The notes beneath the pieces are model-generated. The model was not told where the DNA came from, did not search any database, and saw only the letters and a program-made list of their open reading frames with translations. This document shows positions 43,349-51,645 of a stretch of 64,000 nucleotides of DNA, in pieces (positions within the stretch are counted from its first letter, which is position 1; the number at the start of each line of letters is the position of its first letter). Source of the DNA: Candidatus Uabimicrobium amorphum. GTDB taxonomy: Bacteria; Planctomycetota; Uabimicrobiia; Uabimicrobiales; Uabimicrobiaceae. Location: contig NZ_AP019860.1 in NCBI RefSeq assembly GCF_009002475.1, positions 7,809,547 to 7,873,546 on the forward strand, given 5' to 3'. The translations under genes and the position numbers were made by a program.

Positions 43349-43753
43349 TTGTTACTTGATATCAAAGTGAGAACAGGTAGCGCTGTTCCTATATATCAGC
43401 AGATTATCGATCAAGTAAAACGGGCTGTTGCCATAGAAAAATTGTCTCCTGGAGATCAATTACCCTCTGTGCGCGCCTTGTCCAAAAAACTAACCATAAA
43501 TCCCAATACCGTGACCAAGGCATACGGCGAGTTAGTACGCGAAGGAATAGCGGAGTCACGTAGCGGGCGCGGTCTTTTTATCATTGAACGCGTTCAGTTT
43601 TATTCCGAAGAAGAACGCTTGAAGCGTTTGGAAACGGCGATCGACGAATTTGTGAATAAAATCGCATTGCTTGATTTCGAGGCAAACGATGTATGGGAAA
43701 GACTGCGTGTAAAACTCAAGGAAATTTCACAAAGAAAGGGGCGAGATGAATAA
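43349..43753 (+). CDS. GntR-family (YtrA-type) transcriptional regulator
   Basis: Start at TTG 43349, with AAGGAG six bases before it; the frame opens at GTG 43325, which lies inside the operator. A 134-residue protein: winged HTH of GntR type (AVPIYQQIIDQVKRAVAIEK, SVRALSKKLTINPNTVTKAY, SRSGRGLFII), then a short C-terminal helix pair, as in YtrA. Such regulators repress adjacent ABC transporter operons. Overlaps the transporter gene by 8 bases. Confidence 0.9.
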   Translation: MLLDIKVRTGSAVPIYQQIIDQVKRAVAIEKLSPGDQLPSVRALSKKLTINPNTVTKAYGELVREGIAESRSGRGLFIIERVQFYSEEERLKRLETAIDEFVNKIALLDFEANDVWERLRVKLKEISQRKGRDE

Positions 43754-44684
43754 CAACGTAGTCGAAATCAATGGTTTTACAAAGTACTTCGGTGGTAATT
43801 GCGTGGTAGACCACGTCAGTTTTTCAATTCCCCAAGGAAGTATATTCGCACTTCTCGGACGCAACGGTTCGGGAAAGAGCACGATCATCAAAATGCTGTT
43901 AGGGATGTTAAAGCCCACCTATGGGTCTGCGACCATTTATGGTTGCTCTTCTGCGAATTTAACAAATGAAATCCGCAGCCGCATTGGTTATTTGGCCGAA
44001 GGCCACCCTCTGTATATGTGGATGTCGGTAAAAGAAATTTGCCATTTTCAGGCAAAATTTTATCCAAAGTGGAATCGCAAGCTGTGCGCGGAAATATGTG
44101 ACTATTTCCGTTTACAACCCAAAACAAAAGTGGGAAAACTCTCACGCGGAGAGCGTGCAGGTTTGTCTTTAGCTCTTACATTGGCAGCGCAACCAGATCT
44201 GTTTATTTTTGATGATCCGATGCTTGGCCTTGATCCTGTTGCGAGCCACTCCTTTCTCGAAATGATGGTTTATATCGCGGAAAATCACAAATGTTCGGTG
44301 TTATTTTCCTCGCATATGCTCTCGGGAGTGGAACGCATCGCAGATTATATCGCCATAGTTGACAAAGGTGTTTTGCGCGTAAACTGCTCGTTAGATGTAT
44401 TTCATAGTCGCATCAAACAGATAAGCGTTCATTTTCCACAATCACTACCGGAAATGGACGCTTTTGAAAAGATTCCCGGTGTTTTACGTGGTATACGCGA
44501 TCAACAATGCATTGTACTAACCGTTGCAAATTACAACGCGGAAATGCAGAAAAAAATCGAAGATCTTGGTGGTGTTGATATTAACTGTAACGATATGTCT
44601 TTAGAAGATGCTTTTATTGACTATCTTGGAAGAAAAGGTATGAGAGATTTCAATATCAGTGATCTAGGAGCGACCACACAATGA
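43746..44684 (+). CDS. ABC transporter ATP-binding protein
   Basis: A 312-residue protein. Walker A GRNGSGKSTIIKML, signature LSRGERAGLSLAL (in place of LSGGQ), Walker B LFIFDDPMLGLDP, and the switch His in FSSHM. The family is of the YtrB/CcmA-like exporter type. It works with the membrane protein at 44681, with which it overlaps by four bases (ATGA), and is under control of the GntR protein. Confidence 0.95.
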   Translation: MNNNVVEINGFTKYFGGNCVVDHVSFSIPQGSIFALLGRNGSGKSTIIKMLLGMLKPTYGSATIYGCSSANLTNEIRSRIGYLAEGHPLYMWMSVKEICHFQAKFYPKWNRKLCAEICDYFRLQPKTKVGKLSRGERAGLSLALTLAAQPDLFIFDDPMLGLDPVASHSFLEMMVYIAENHKCSVLFSSHMLSGVERIADYIAIVDKGVLRVNCSLDVFHSRIKQISVHFPQSLPEMDAFEKIPGVLRGIRDQQCIVLTVANYNAEMQKKIEDLGGVDINCNDMSLEDAFIDYLGRKGMRDFNISDLGATTQ

Positions 44685-46504
44685 TATGGGCAATAATTTT
44701 AAAAGAATTGCGGGAACATGGAAAATGGTTTGTACTTGGAGCCTTTGCCGCCATGCTTTACTTATATACGGATGTGATGACAGGTCACAGTGACATGGCA
44801 AAAGTGATCTTGCATATATCCATAGTTACGGGCATCGTCTTAGGTCTACTACAGACGCTTCCAGAAAAATACCTGGGATTATTTCCATTTTTAAGACATC
44901 GTCCCATGACATTGACGTCCATTTTTATGGCCAAAGTAGTCGCGGCTCTTATTTTATTCAGCATAGTGGTTGTTGTTCCATGCTTCATTGCAATTATGCT
45001 TGTCGACGACCTAACAAAAATGCTGATTCATTATACAAGTGCGCAAATAGTGACCAATATGTTGTTTGGCGTAGTTGTTTATTTTTTAACGATGACCTTT
45101 GTGTTACGCGAAGCGCGATTTTATGGAAGCCGTGTCGTCGGTATTCTTTTCGCAGTTGTTTGCTATTACATCGCTTACGAGGCGACCACAAAAGAGCATT
45201 TTCTTTTTTTCATGACGTGTGTGGGGTGTACTGTCGTAATGGCCGGGTGGGGGACATTCACAGATCAACGATCCCGCATAGTCACCAAAGCAAGCATTGG
45301 AATTACCTTGTTGGTTTCCTATATTACCGTAACTCTGTTTGTGGTGATCAACTTAGAAGCTATGGCAAAACAATTTTCTGTAAAAGATGACAAAAACGAC
45401 TCAAGTATCTACTACCGCGTAACATCGCAAGGGCCGATTTCCATAGAAAGGAATAAAACGTGGGTTTACAAGGACGCAAATAATCACATTCTCTCCGACA
45501 AACAAGTGGAGTCTATTTTTGAGGAAGAGCTCTTGGGAATGTATTTGCGTCAAAAACCTACGGGTAACACCAACTATCTACGAAAAAAGTATTACACGAG
45601 ATTAACATCGCATTTTTACTATTCGAAGTTGCAAAAGCGTATCCTTGCATACAAAGATGACGGGAGATATGAAGGGTCTATCGGAATAGACGGCTTTTAC
45701 CAAGAACAAACAGATAACTTGCATCAAGAAGAGTATTTTGACAACGAAAACCTAAATGAAAAGCTACTCATACGTTCTCAACGCGAATTGCATTTATTCG
45801 ATACGAACAATAAAAAAATAGAGTTGTTTTTCTCTTGTCACGAGGATATACGCAAATTTGATGTTGTTGCATCCGACAAAAATATTCCTATGGAAATTGT
45901 CGTTTTGACAGAAAAACATTTGTATATTCTCGACCCAAGTGGCAAGGCAATTTCGCAAATACAACATTTACCTTTAAAACAGTACGACAAAATCAGAATT
46001 TTGATCACCAATCAAAAACAATACATTTTTCGCTACATAAAAACGGACAGTGAAAAAGATCGTGTCATTGAGTACGCAAGAACTGGAAAAATTACGAAAG
46101 AATATACCGTGACCAAAAATCCTGAATATGTAGAGGATTATGATTGGCGCATGTATTTTCTAAAGTCATCTCTTCTAAGTAATTTTGCGTGTAAGTATTT
46201 TCTACCACATCTATCACTGCCTAACTATAAAGCTTCGTTGCTATGGTTGGTGATGATTCCGTGTTTATTGTGCTTAGTGATCGCACGAATTTATGCTGTC
46301 TCAATATACGAAACAACATGCTGGATGATTGTGTGTTGTGTTGCCGGAATTCCGGGCTTACTCACATTCGTATCCATGTGTCACTTCGTGGTAGTTCGCT
46401 GCCATTTTTGTAATGCCAAGTACAACCTACAAAATAAATGTTGCCAAAAATGTTCTGCCAAACCACTTACACCCGCGAAAGATGGGACCGAAATTTTTGC
46501 TTAG
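44681..46504 (+). CDS. ABC exporter membrane protein with a large soluble insert and C-terminal zinc ribbon
   Basis: A 607-residue protein. About seven membrane helices in the first 235 residues, a soluble region of about 290 residues with beta-strand-like character (YRVTSQGPISIERNKTWVYK, HLYILDPSGKAISQIQH), then two more helices and a C-terminal zinc ribbon (CHFCNAKYNLQNKCCQKC). Permease subunits of this type rarely have such an insert or a ribbon. Overlaps the ATPase gene by 4 bases. Confidence 0.8.
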   Translation: MIWAIILKELREHGKWFVLGAFAAMLYLYTDVMTGHSDMAKVILHISIVTGIVLGLLQTLPEKYLGLFPFLRHRPMTLTSIFMAKVVAALILFSIVVVVPCFIAIMLVDDLTKMLIHYTSAQIVTNMLFGVVVYFLTMTFVLREARFYGSRVVGILFAVVCYYIAYEATTKEHFLFFMTCVGCTVVMAGWGTFTDQRSRIVTKASIGITLLVSYITVTLFVVINLEAMAKQFSVKDDKNDSSIYYRVTSQGPISIERNKTWVYKDANNHILSDKQVESIFEEELLGMYLRQKPTGNTNYLRKKYYTRLTSHFYYSKLQKRILAYKDDGRYEGSIGIDGFYQEQTDNLHQEEYFDNENLNEKLLIRSQRELHLFDTNNKKIELFFSCHEDIRKFDVVASDKNIPMEIVVLTEKHLYILDPSGKAISQIQHLPLKQYDKIRILITNQKQYIFRYIKTDSEKDRVIEYARTGKITKEYTVTKNPEYVEDYDWRMYFLKSSLLSNFACKYFLPHLSLPNYKASLLWLVMIPCLLCLVIARIYAVSIYETTCWMIVCCVAGIPGLLTFVSMCHFVVVRCHFCNAKYNLQNKCCQKCSAKPLTPAKDGTEIFA

Positions 46505-46563
46505 GACGGTTGATTTTATTATGGCTCAAAACCGAAAATTGAATTCTTTACATGGAGGTAACG

Positions 46564-47703
46564 ATGAATAAGATAAACATGTTATTAGTTTTGCTATTAG
46601 CACATAGTAGTTTGGCAATGAGTGAACTCATTGTCACCATTCAGTGTCCAAAATCTTTGGATATTGAGTATTCACTGAACTTTACCGTCAGTGTACAAAA
46701 CGTAGGGAATAAAGTTGTCAAAAATATAAAAACTCGCTGTTACTTACCACGCGGGTTTACATATCAAGGACACAAAACTGGAAAATTTGTTTTAAAATGG
46801 TTCACTGCGGAATTGGAGCCAAAGGCCGTGAAAAATTACCACTGTTTGGTCAAAGCCCTAAATCTAGGGGAATACACCTTAGCTGCGCAAGTAAAAACAA
46901 CAGAAAACTCTTACAAAACAACACGAAAAATTAAAATTGTATCGCCGCAAATCGAAGTCACATCGCGAGCGAGTAATCGAATGGTGTTTTTGAATAAACA
47001 GTTAGAATTTATCACTATCATTAAAAATAATGGTAATGGACCGGCTTACGATGTAGTCACTAAAGGTATTCTACCTGCTAGTCTTGAGTACACCAACTCT
47101 TCCCCCCAAGGGATATTTCATCCTAGACGTAGAAAACGTTTGGCAAACATAAAGTGGAGATTCGCCAAGATTGCTCCGGGAGAAGAGATTACATTAAAAG
47201 TCGTTGTTCGCGTCATTGGCCTTCGGGAAGATGATTCGGGACACGCTCACAGTGGTATCGCTCAATATTCGGTAATTACCACCGTTAAAGATAAGGAAAT
47301 TCACGCCCACTCCAGGGTAAGAATGATGTGAGTGGGTGGTGGCGGTTTACATATATCCACATATGACACCGAGGACCCAGTGGAGCTGGGTCAACAAACA
47401 ATATATGTCGTAACAGTACGCAACGAAGGAACTTCAGCCATCACAAATGTAACACTGCGCAATAGTATTCCACAGCAAATGGAGTTTATCAAAGCGGAGG
47501 GGCCTTCTAATTTTACGTTTTATGCAAATAGTGGAAAATTAGAGTCGCACAGCGTCGCAATTCTACAACCAGGCGAAAAACTTACCTACAAGATAGTGTG
47601 CAAAGCGATAAAGGAAGGTTCCGCAAAAAACACGGCGCGCGTAAAGTACGATCAATTTAACAAGGAAATCATTGATGAAGAGGGAACTTCACTATATCAG
47701 TGA
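46564..47703 (+). pseudogene. Exported DUF11 repeat protein interrupted by an in-frame TGA
   Basis: Start chosen at ATG 46564, with GGAGG upstream. A signal peptide (MNKINMLLVLLLAHSSLA) leads three DUF11-like beta-sandwich repeats (VQNVGNKVVKNIKTRCYLPR; IIKNNGNGPAYDVVTKGILP; VRNEGTSAITNVTLRNSIPQ). The frame is broken by TGA at 47329-47331 between the second and third repeat and continues in the same phase to 47703. The downstream part is well conserved, so the stop is recent, or is read through, or is a sequencing error. No sign of a selenocysteine context is evident. DUF11 proteins are surface or secreted proteins of unknown role. Confidence 0.75.
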
Positions 47704-47710
47704 AATTTTA

Positions 47711-47746
47711 TGTTGTCATGCGCTAGTTCGCTAGCGAATGACAACA
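47711..47746. terminator. Bidirectional terminator with a UUCG loop
   Basis: TGTTGTCAT/ATGACAACA outer stem and CGCTAG-TTCG-CTAGCG inner stem (47721-47736), joined by one mismatch. Lies between convergent genes. Confidence 0.8.
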
Positions 47747-47766
47747 CTTTACCTTGAATTCCTCGG

Positions 47767-48948
47767 TCAACCACATTGACATTCTGCCCAAACGCTAGAA
47801 AATTTACCTTTTTTCAGATCTTCTACGTCGACATAAAAAGCAATATCACCATCATCTGCCCAATACATCGAATTTCCATCATCACTACCTAATTGCCATA
47901 AAAGCTCGCGACTTCCATCTTGCAATTGTTCGGGAAATTCTTGTTGGAAAAGAGGGTATCCCCCTAATAAATGATGTGAATAGCCAACTTCTAGAAACCC
48001 AAAGTATCGTGACATTTGCAGTCTACGTAAACTAGACTGCATTCTATCAAATGTTTCAAGAGTGTTTTCGCTGAGATTGTACTTACTTAAGTGTGGGTCT
48101 CTAATGTTATTTGGTAGCGATAATATGATCTCTGGCTGGATAGATAAACCAGAAAATCCATTTACACCATTCGGGATCTCACGTTTATTTAGTGTACTGT
48201 TTTCAGGAAAATGCCAAAGAATGTTCCAACCCGCCTGCGTATTGTAACCTTTATCGGGATGATCAGGATAACCGCCTTCGTATTCTTGCCATCCCCAGGC
48301 AGAAAAACAGCATAGCAAACCCGTCACTGGCAATCCTTCGACAATATTCGGCGGCATTTCTTTTAAATTAAACTGCCCGAGAAAAGCCAAAGGTTTATCT
48401 TCAAATGTCGGCCACTGTACATCGCTTGGAAGATCAGGACAACCACCTATGCGACTTTGACCAACTATGTGTTGCTCTTCTGTAGAGGTTCGGAGTAAAA
48501 AAGCTTTTTTCACCAATTGCGAAATCATTGTTTGTTGTTCTTGTAGTTTATAGTAATCTATCAATTTTTCTAAAAGAATAGAGTCCGCCAAATTTTCTTT
48601 TGCCAAAGAAATTAAATAACGAAATTCATCGCTTACTTTACTCCAAACAATTTCGTAAGCTTTATCAATGCAATCATAGATGGTTTCTTTATATTGATCG
48701 TCTATAGGAAGCAAAATATAAGAATGCCCATCGCGATCCAGCATACTTGATTTTTTAGCTCCATGTACTTCCTCTAGTAAACGAGATACGTCTGTAGTGG
48801 CAACAGGTAGGTCGGCAAATTCGCAACTGATTTCAAAAAAAGTTCCCCATACACAGCCAGGTATTTTAACCGCACCGCGACCATCTAATTCTGCCCCTAG
48901 CTTCTGTAACGCATAACTTTGCAATTCGTTAGCGAATGCTTCCATCAT
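47767..48948 (-). CDS. DUF1963 (YwqG-like) protein
   Basis: Start at ATG 48948, with AAAGGA upstream; the GTG at 48951 overlaps the upstream stop. 393 residues. The C-terminal 250 residues hold the DUF1963 pattern: SRIGGCPDLPSDVQWPTFED, PLAFLGQFNLKEMP, GLLCCFSAWGW, HHLLGGYPLFQQEF, LWQLGSDDGNSMYWADDGDI. The N-terminal 140 residues are a separate helical part. DUF1963 proteins have no established function. Coupled to the gene at 48951. Confidence 0.85.
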   Translation of the reverse strand: MMEAFANELQSYALQKLGAELDGRGAVKIPGCVWGTFFEISCEFADLPVATTDVSRLLEEVHGAKKSSMLDRDGHSYILLPIDDQYKETIYDCIDKAYEIVWSKVSDEFRYLISLAKENLADSILLEKLIDYYKLQEQQTMISQLVKKAFLLRTSTEEQHIVGQSRIGGCPDLPSDVQWPTFEDKPLAFLGQFNLKEMPPNIVEGLPVTGLLCCFSAWGWQEYEGGYPDHPDKGYNTQAGWNILWHFPENSTLNKREIPNGVNGFSGLSIQPEIILSLPNNIRDPHLSKYNLSENTLETFDRMQSSLRRLQMSRYFGFLEVGYSHHLLGGYPLFQQEFPEQLQDGSRELLWQLGSDDGNSMYWADDGDIAFYVDVEDLKKGKFSSVWAECQCG

Positions 48949-48950
48949 CA

Positions 48951-50300
48951 CTATCCTTTCTTTACGCTATTTTGAATAAACCGTCTACCCAACAACCCCG
49001 AAAGAATTGCGATACATACGGGCACAATCACTAATTTAATTCCGAAAAACAAGGCAATCACAGCTCCAAAGAGGCCTATGGTCAAATTAATTCGCGAAGT
49101 AGTTTTTATTTTGCCCAAGCTTTTATGAGGTTTATGAAAAAACATGCATATCCATTGTATTAATAGACAAAGAATAAACAAAACCACAAACACACCAACG
49201 ATGTAAAGTAAAGTAACAACACTATCGGGATTATGTGGACTCCATCCAAGACGATAAAATATCGCAAACACATCACTAGCGAAAATAATCCACGCCGGCA
49301 TGTTGCTACCAATATATTCCTTCCACTGCGTGCGCAAATCGCGACTTGTAACGATAAGTTTTCGATATTCTTCATACACATCTTGTGCTTTTAACCCACT
49401 GCGCCATTTCATTTTCTTACGCTGCAACTTTCGGAGTGGCTCATAACTTATCAAAACGATATTGTTGTCTTTTATGGCTTTTTTAAACCACGGTTCGGCA
49501 AAAATATCCAAATCGGCCTGACGTTTTCTCGAAGAATTGGTAACACGGCGTAGTTCACTGTTGCGAACTGCGGGATGAATATACAGTTCCGAAACGCCAT
49601 AAGGAAGACTGTTGATGATATCCACATAGTGTTGTTTGCGTTTTTCATTGTCTGGTGCTTTATCTAATATAAGATTGTCGATCATCACAAATCCCATATC
49701 GCGAAATGGCTTCAATGCTTTCAAGTAGGGAATTCGATATGGAATTCCAAATTCGTAAGCGTTGGAAAAAGCGATCGCCACAAGCTCCGAGCGTCCGGTA
49801 TAAATGCCATAGAGGCTTCCCATATGTGAATCGAAATGTGTAGGGGAAATGCCTAAATCAACAGCATATTGTATCTGGGCATGAACTTCATTTTTGATAT
49901 GTTCTGTATTCGCATACAACTCCACTTCGTGAGATCTACGCCACAATTTGCCATCTTTGTCTATGAGCGTTTCGTTTTTTCTTTTCAGCGGTCCCCAACG
50001 ATACCTTTTCCATTCGCTATTTAAGGTAATGTGTACACCAACACTGGTAATTTTGTTTTTCTTCACATAGTGAATGGCTTCTAAAACCCATGGACACGTC
50101 ATCATTAAAGTCGCAGAAGTGATGGATTGTGACTCAAAAGCCCGTTGTGTGCCTAAGTTCTGTGCATGGCACATGCCAAAGTCATCTGCATTTACAATAA
50201 GAACGCGTGTTTCTTTAGGATAGCCTAATTCCTCGACAAGTGTTTTTTCCTCTGCAAATATAAAACTTGTCACAATCAACAACAAAGTGAACCATTTCAT
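48951..50300 (-). CDS. Exported YdjC/ChbG-like carbohydrate deacetylase with C-terminal membrane segments
   Basis: A 449-residue protein. Signal peptide (MKWFTLLLIVTSFIFAEE), then the ChbG family: LIVNADDFGMCHAQN, SITSATLMMTCPWV, GVHITLN, and PTHFDSHMGSLYG, all metal-site motifs. About 270 residues of catalytic domain; then a helical linker and three membrane helices (VVTLLYIVGVFVVLFILCLL and two more). ChbG removes acetyl from chito-oligosaccharides; here the enzyme would be anchored and outside. Its stop shares a base with the GTG of the next gene. Confidence 0.85.
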   Translation of the reverse strand: MKWFTLLLIVTSFIFAEEKTLVEELGYPKETRVLIVNADDFGMCHAQNLGTQRAFESQSITSATLMMTCPWVLEAIHYVKKNKITSVGVHITLNSEWKRYRWGPLKRKNETLIDKDGKLWRRSHEVELYANTEHIKNEVHAQIQYAVDLGISPTHFDSHMGSLYGIYTGRSELVAIAFSNAYEFGIPYRIPYLKALKPFRDMGFVMIDNLILDKAPDNEKRKQHYVDIINSLPYGVSELYIHPAVRNSELRRVTNSSRKRQADLDIFAEPWFKKAIKDNNIVLISYEPLRKLQRKKMKWRSGLKAQDVYEEYRKLIVTSRDLRTQWKEYIGSNMPAWIIFASDVFAIFYRLGWSPHNPDSVVTLLYIVGVFVVLFILCLLIQWICMFFHKPHKSLGKIKTTSRINLTIGLFGAVIALFFGIKLVIVPVCIAILSGLLGRRFIQNSVKKG

Positions 50301-50319
50301 GTGTATATGTCCTCTAGTT

Positions 50320-51156
50320 TTATGCTATTTTTTCTATTAGCGCAACTTCGTCTTCTGTCAGTGAAAAATCGTCTATTTTTAGATCTTGTCGCATATGCTG
50401 CTCATTGGTCGTACCTGTCAATACCAGCATACCCAGCTGTATCGAAAAACGAAAGATAATCTGCGGTAGTGTTTTTTGATATTTATCGCACAAATCTTGT
50501 ATGGTAGGTGCTTGTAACTCACGTCTATTTGCCGTAAGCAGTGAAAACCCTTGGTAAACAACACTGTGTTCACGGCACAATTGACGAACATCATAATCCC
50601 AACCAGCGCTGGCAAAGCAGCGATTTTGTACAAACGAAGGTTTTACCTTCGCTTTACTTAACAGTGTGCGAAGTTGTTCAGAATTGACGTTGGAAACTCC
50701 AAGAAAACGCACTTTGTTTTCCTGGTGCAATTCCTCCATCGCATGCCATACTTGCCAATCGATATCGACAAATTGCGGATAGGAATATGGCCCGTGTAAT
50801 ACGTAAGAATCGATGTATGATGTTTGTAGATGCTCTAAGGAACTCAAAAAAGACTGCTGTACTTGTTCAGGAAATGTCGCCTGAGGATCGTAAGGAAGGC
50901 GATGATCTTGTCCACGTTGATATGTATACTTTGTTTGTAAAAATAGATCTTCACGGCTGACAACTTCTTGTGCCATCATTTCGGCAACCGCTTCCCCAAC
51001 GGCTGCTTCATAGTAGTGTTTGCGCTGATTTGCCGTATCAATACTGCGAAACCCACTTTGGATCGCTTGAATTGTAAGAGACTTTGTTTGTTCTTCTTTC
51101 CATGCGGTACCGTACATCATCGCCGGAATAGAAGTGCTGCCAACGGTTATTTTCAT
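50320..51156 (-). CDS. Aldo/keto reductase family oxidoreductase
   Basis: A 278-residue protein. The AKR barrel: the Asp of SGFRSIDTANQRKHYYEAAVG (with the Tyr close behind), Lys in DLFLQTKYTYQ, and His in DSYVLHGPYS form the catalytic tetrad. FLGVSNVNSEQLRTLL and the NADPH-contact segment VLTGTTNEQHMRQDL follow. Reduces carbonyls with NADPH; substrate unknown. Confidence 0.9.
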   Translation of the reverse strand: MKITVGSTSIPAMMYGTAWKEEQTKSLTIQAIQSGFRSIDTANQRKHYYEAAVGEAVAEMMAQEVVSREDLFLQTKYTYQRGQDHRLPYDPQATFPEQVQQSFLSSLEHLQTSYIDSYVLHGPYSYPQFVDIDWQVWHAMEELHQENKVRFLGVSNVNSEQLRTLLSKAKVKPSFVQNRCFASAGWDYDVRQLCREHSVVYQGFSLLTANRRELQAPTIQDLCDKYQKTLPQIIFRFSIQLGMLVLTGTTNEQHMRQDLKIDDFSLTEDEVALIEKIA

Positions 51157-51282
51157 TTTAATTCCTTTGTGGAAGAAAAGTGTGATGTCAATTGTTGCAA
51201 TAGATGTTGCTATTTATTATAGCTTAAGTTTGTTAATATGGAAATACCTATATATCGAACAACTTTTATTGAGGAGGAAATG

Positions 51283-51525
51283 ATGCGTAGATTGTTTTTA
51301 CTAGTATTTATGTTAATCGTGAGCGGCGCAGCGCAGCAAAATTCCTGGCAAGAAAAACGACAAAGACTCGTCAAGTTATTTGATCGCGACGGCGATGGTC
51401 AATTGAATTCCGAAGAACGGCAAAGACTACGCGAATTTTTACAACGTCGTTGGCAAAAAAATACCAATGAAGAGCCACAAACTTCAGATTCTTCAAAGAT
51501 TTTTTGGCAAAGCCGGGCAAAGTAA
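51283..51525 (+). CDS. Small exported EF-hand protein
   Basis: Start at ATG 51283, with GAGGAGG five bases upstream. 80 residues: signal peptide (MRRLFLLVFMLIVSGAA) and one EF-hand, KLFDRDGDGQLNSEERQR, the classic DxDxDGxLxxxE loop. The rest is charged helix. Probably binds calcium outside the inner membrane. Confidence 0.8.
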   Translation: MRRLFLLVFMLIVSGAAQQNSWQEKRQRLVKLFDRDGDGQLNSEERQRLREFLQRRWQKNTNEEPQTSDSSKIFWQSRAK

Positions 51526-51645
51526 AGATGGAACATAAGTAACTGCGGCAAAATTGTTAACGGCAAATTTATTTATCGCTCATTGCCAAAAATTTTAGTA
51601 CAATAAAAATCTATACAAAGAGTTTATTTATGTTATGGGGAAAAT

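Noticed and set aside
47329-47331. TGA as a selenocysteine codon
   Set aside because: DUF11 has no known selenoprotein form, no selenocysteine genes are in view, and no clear hairpin follows directly.
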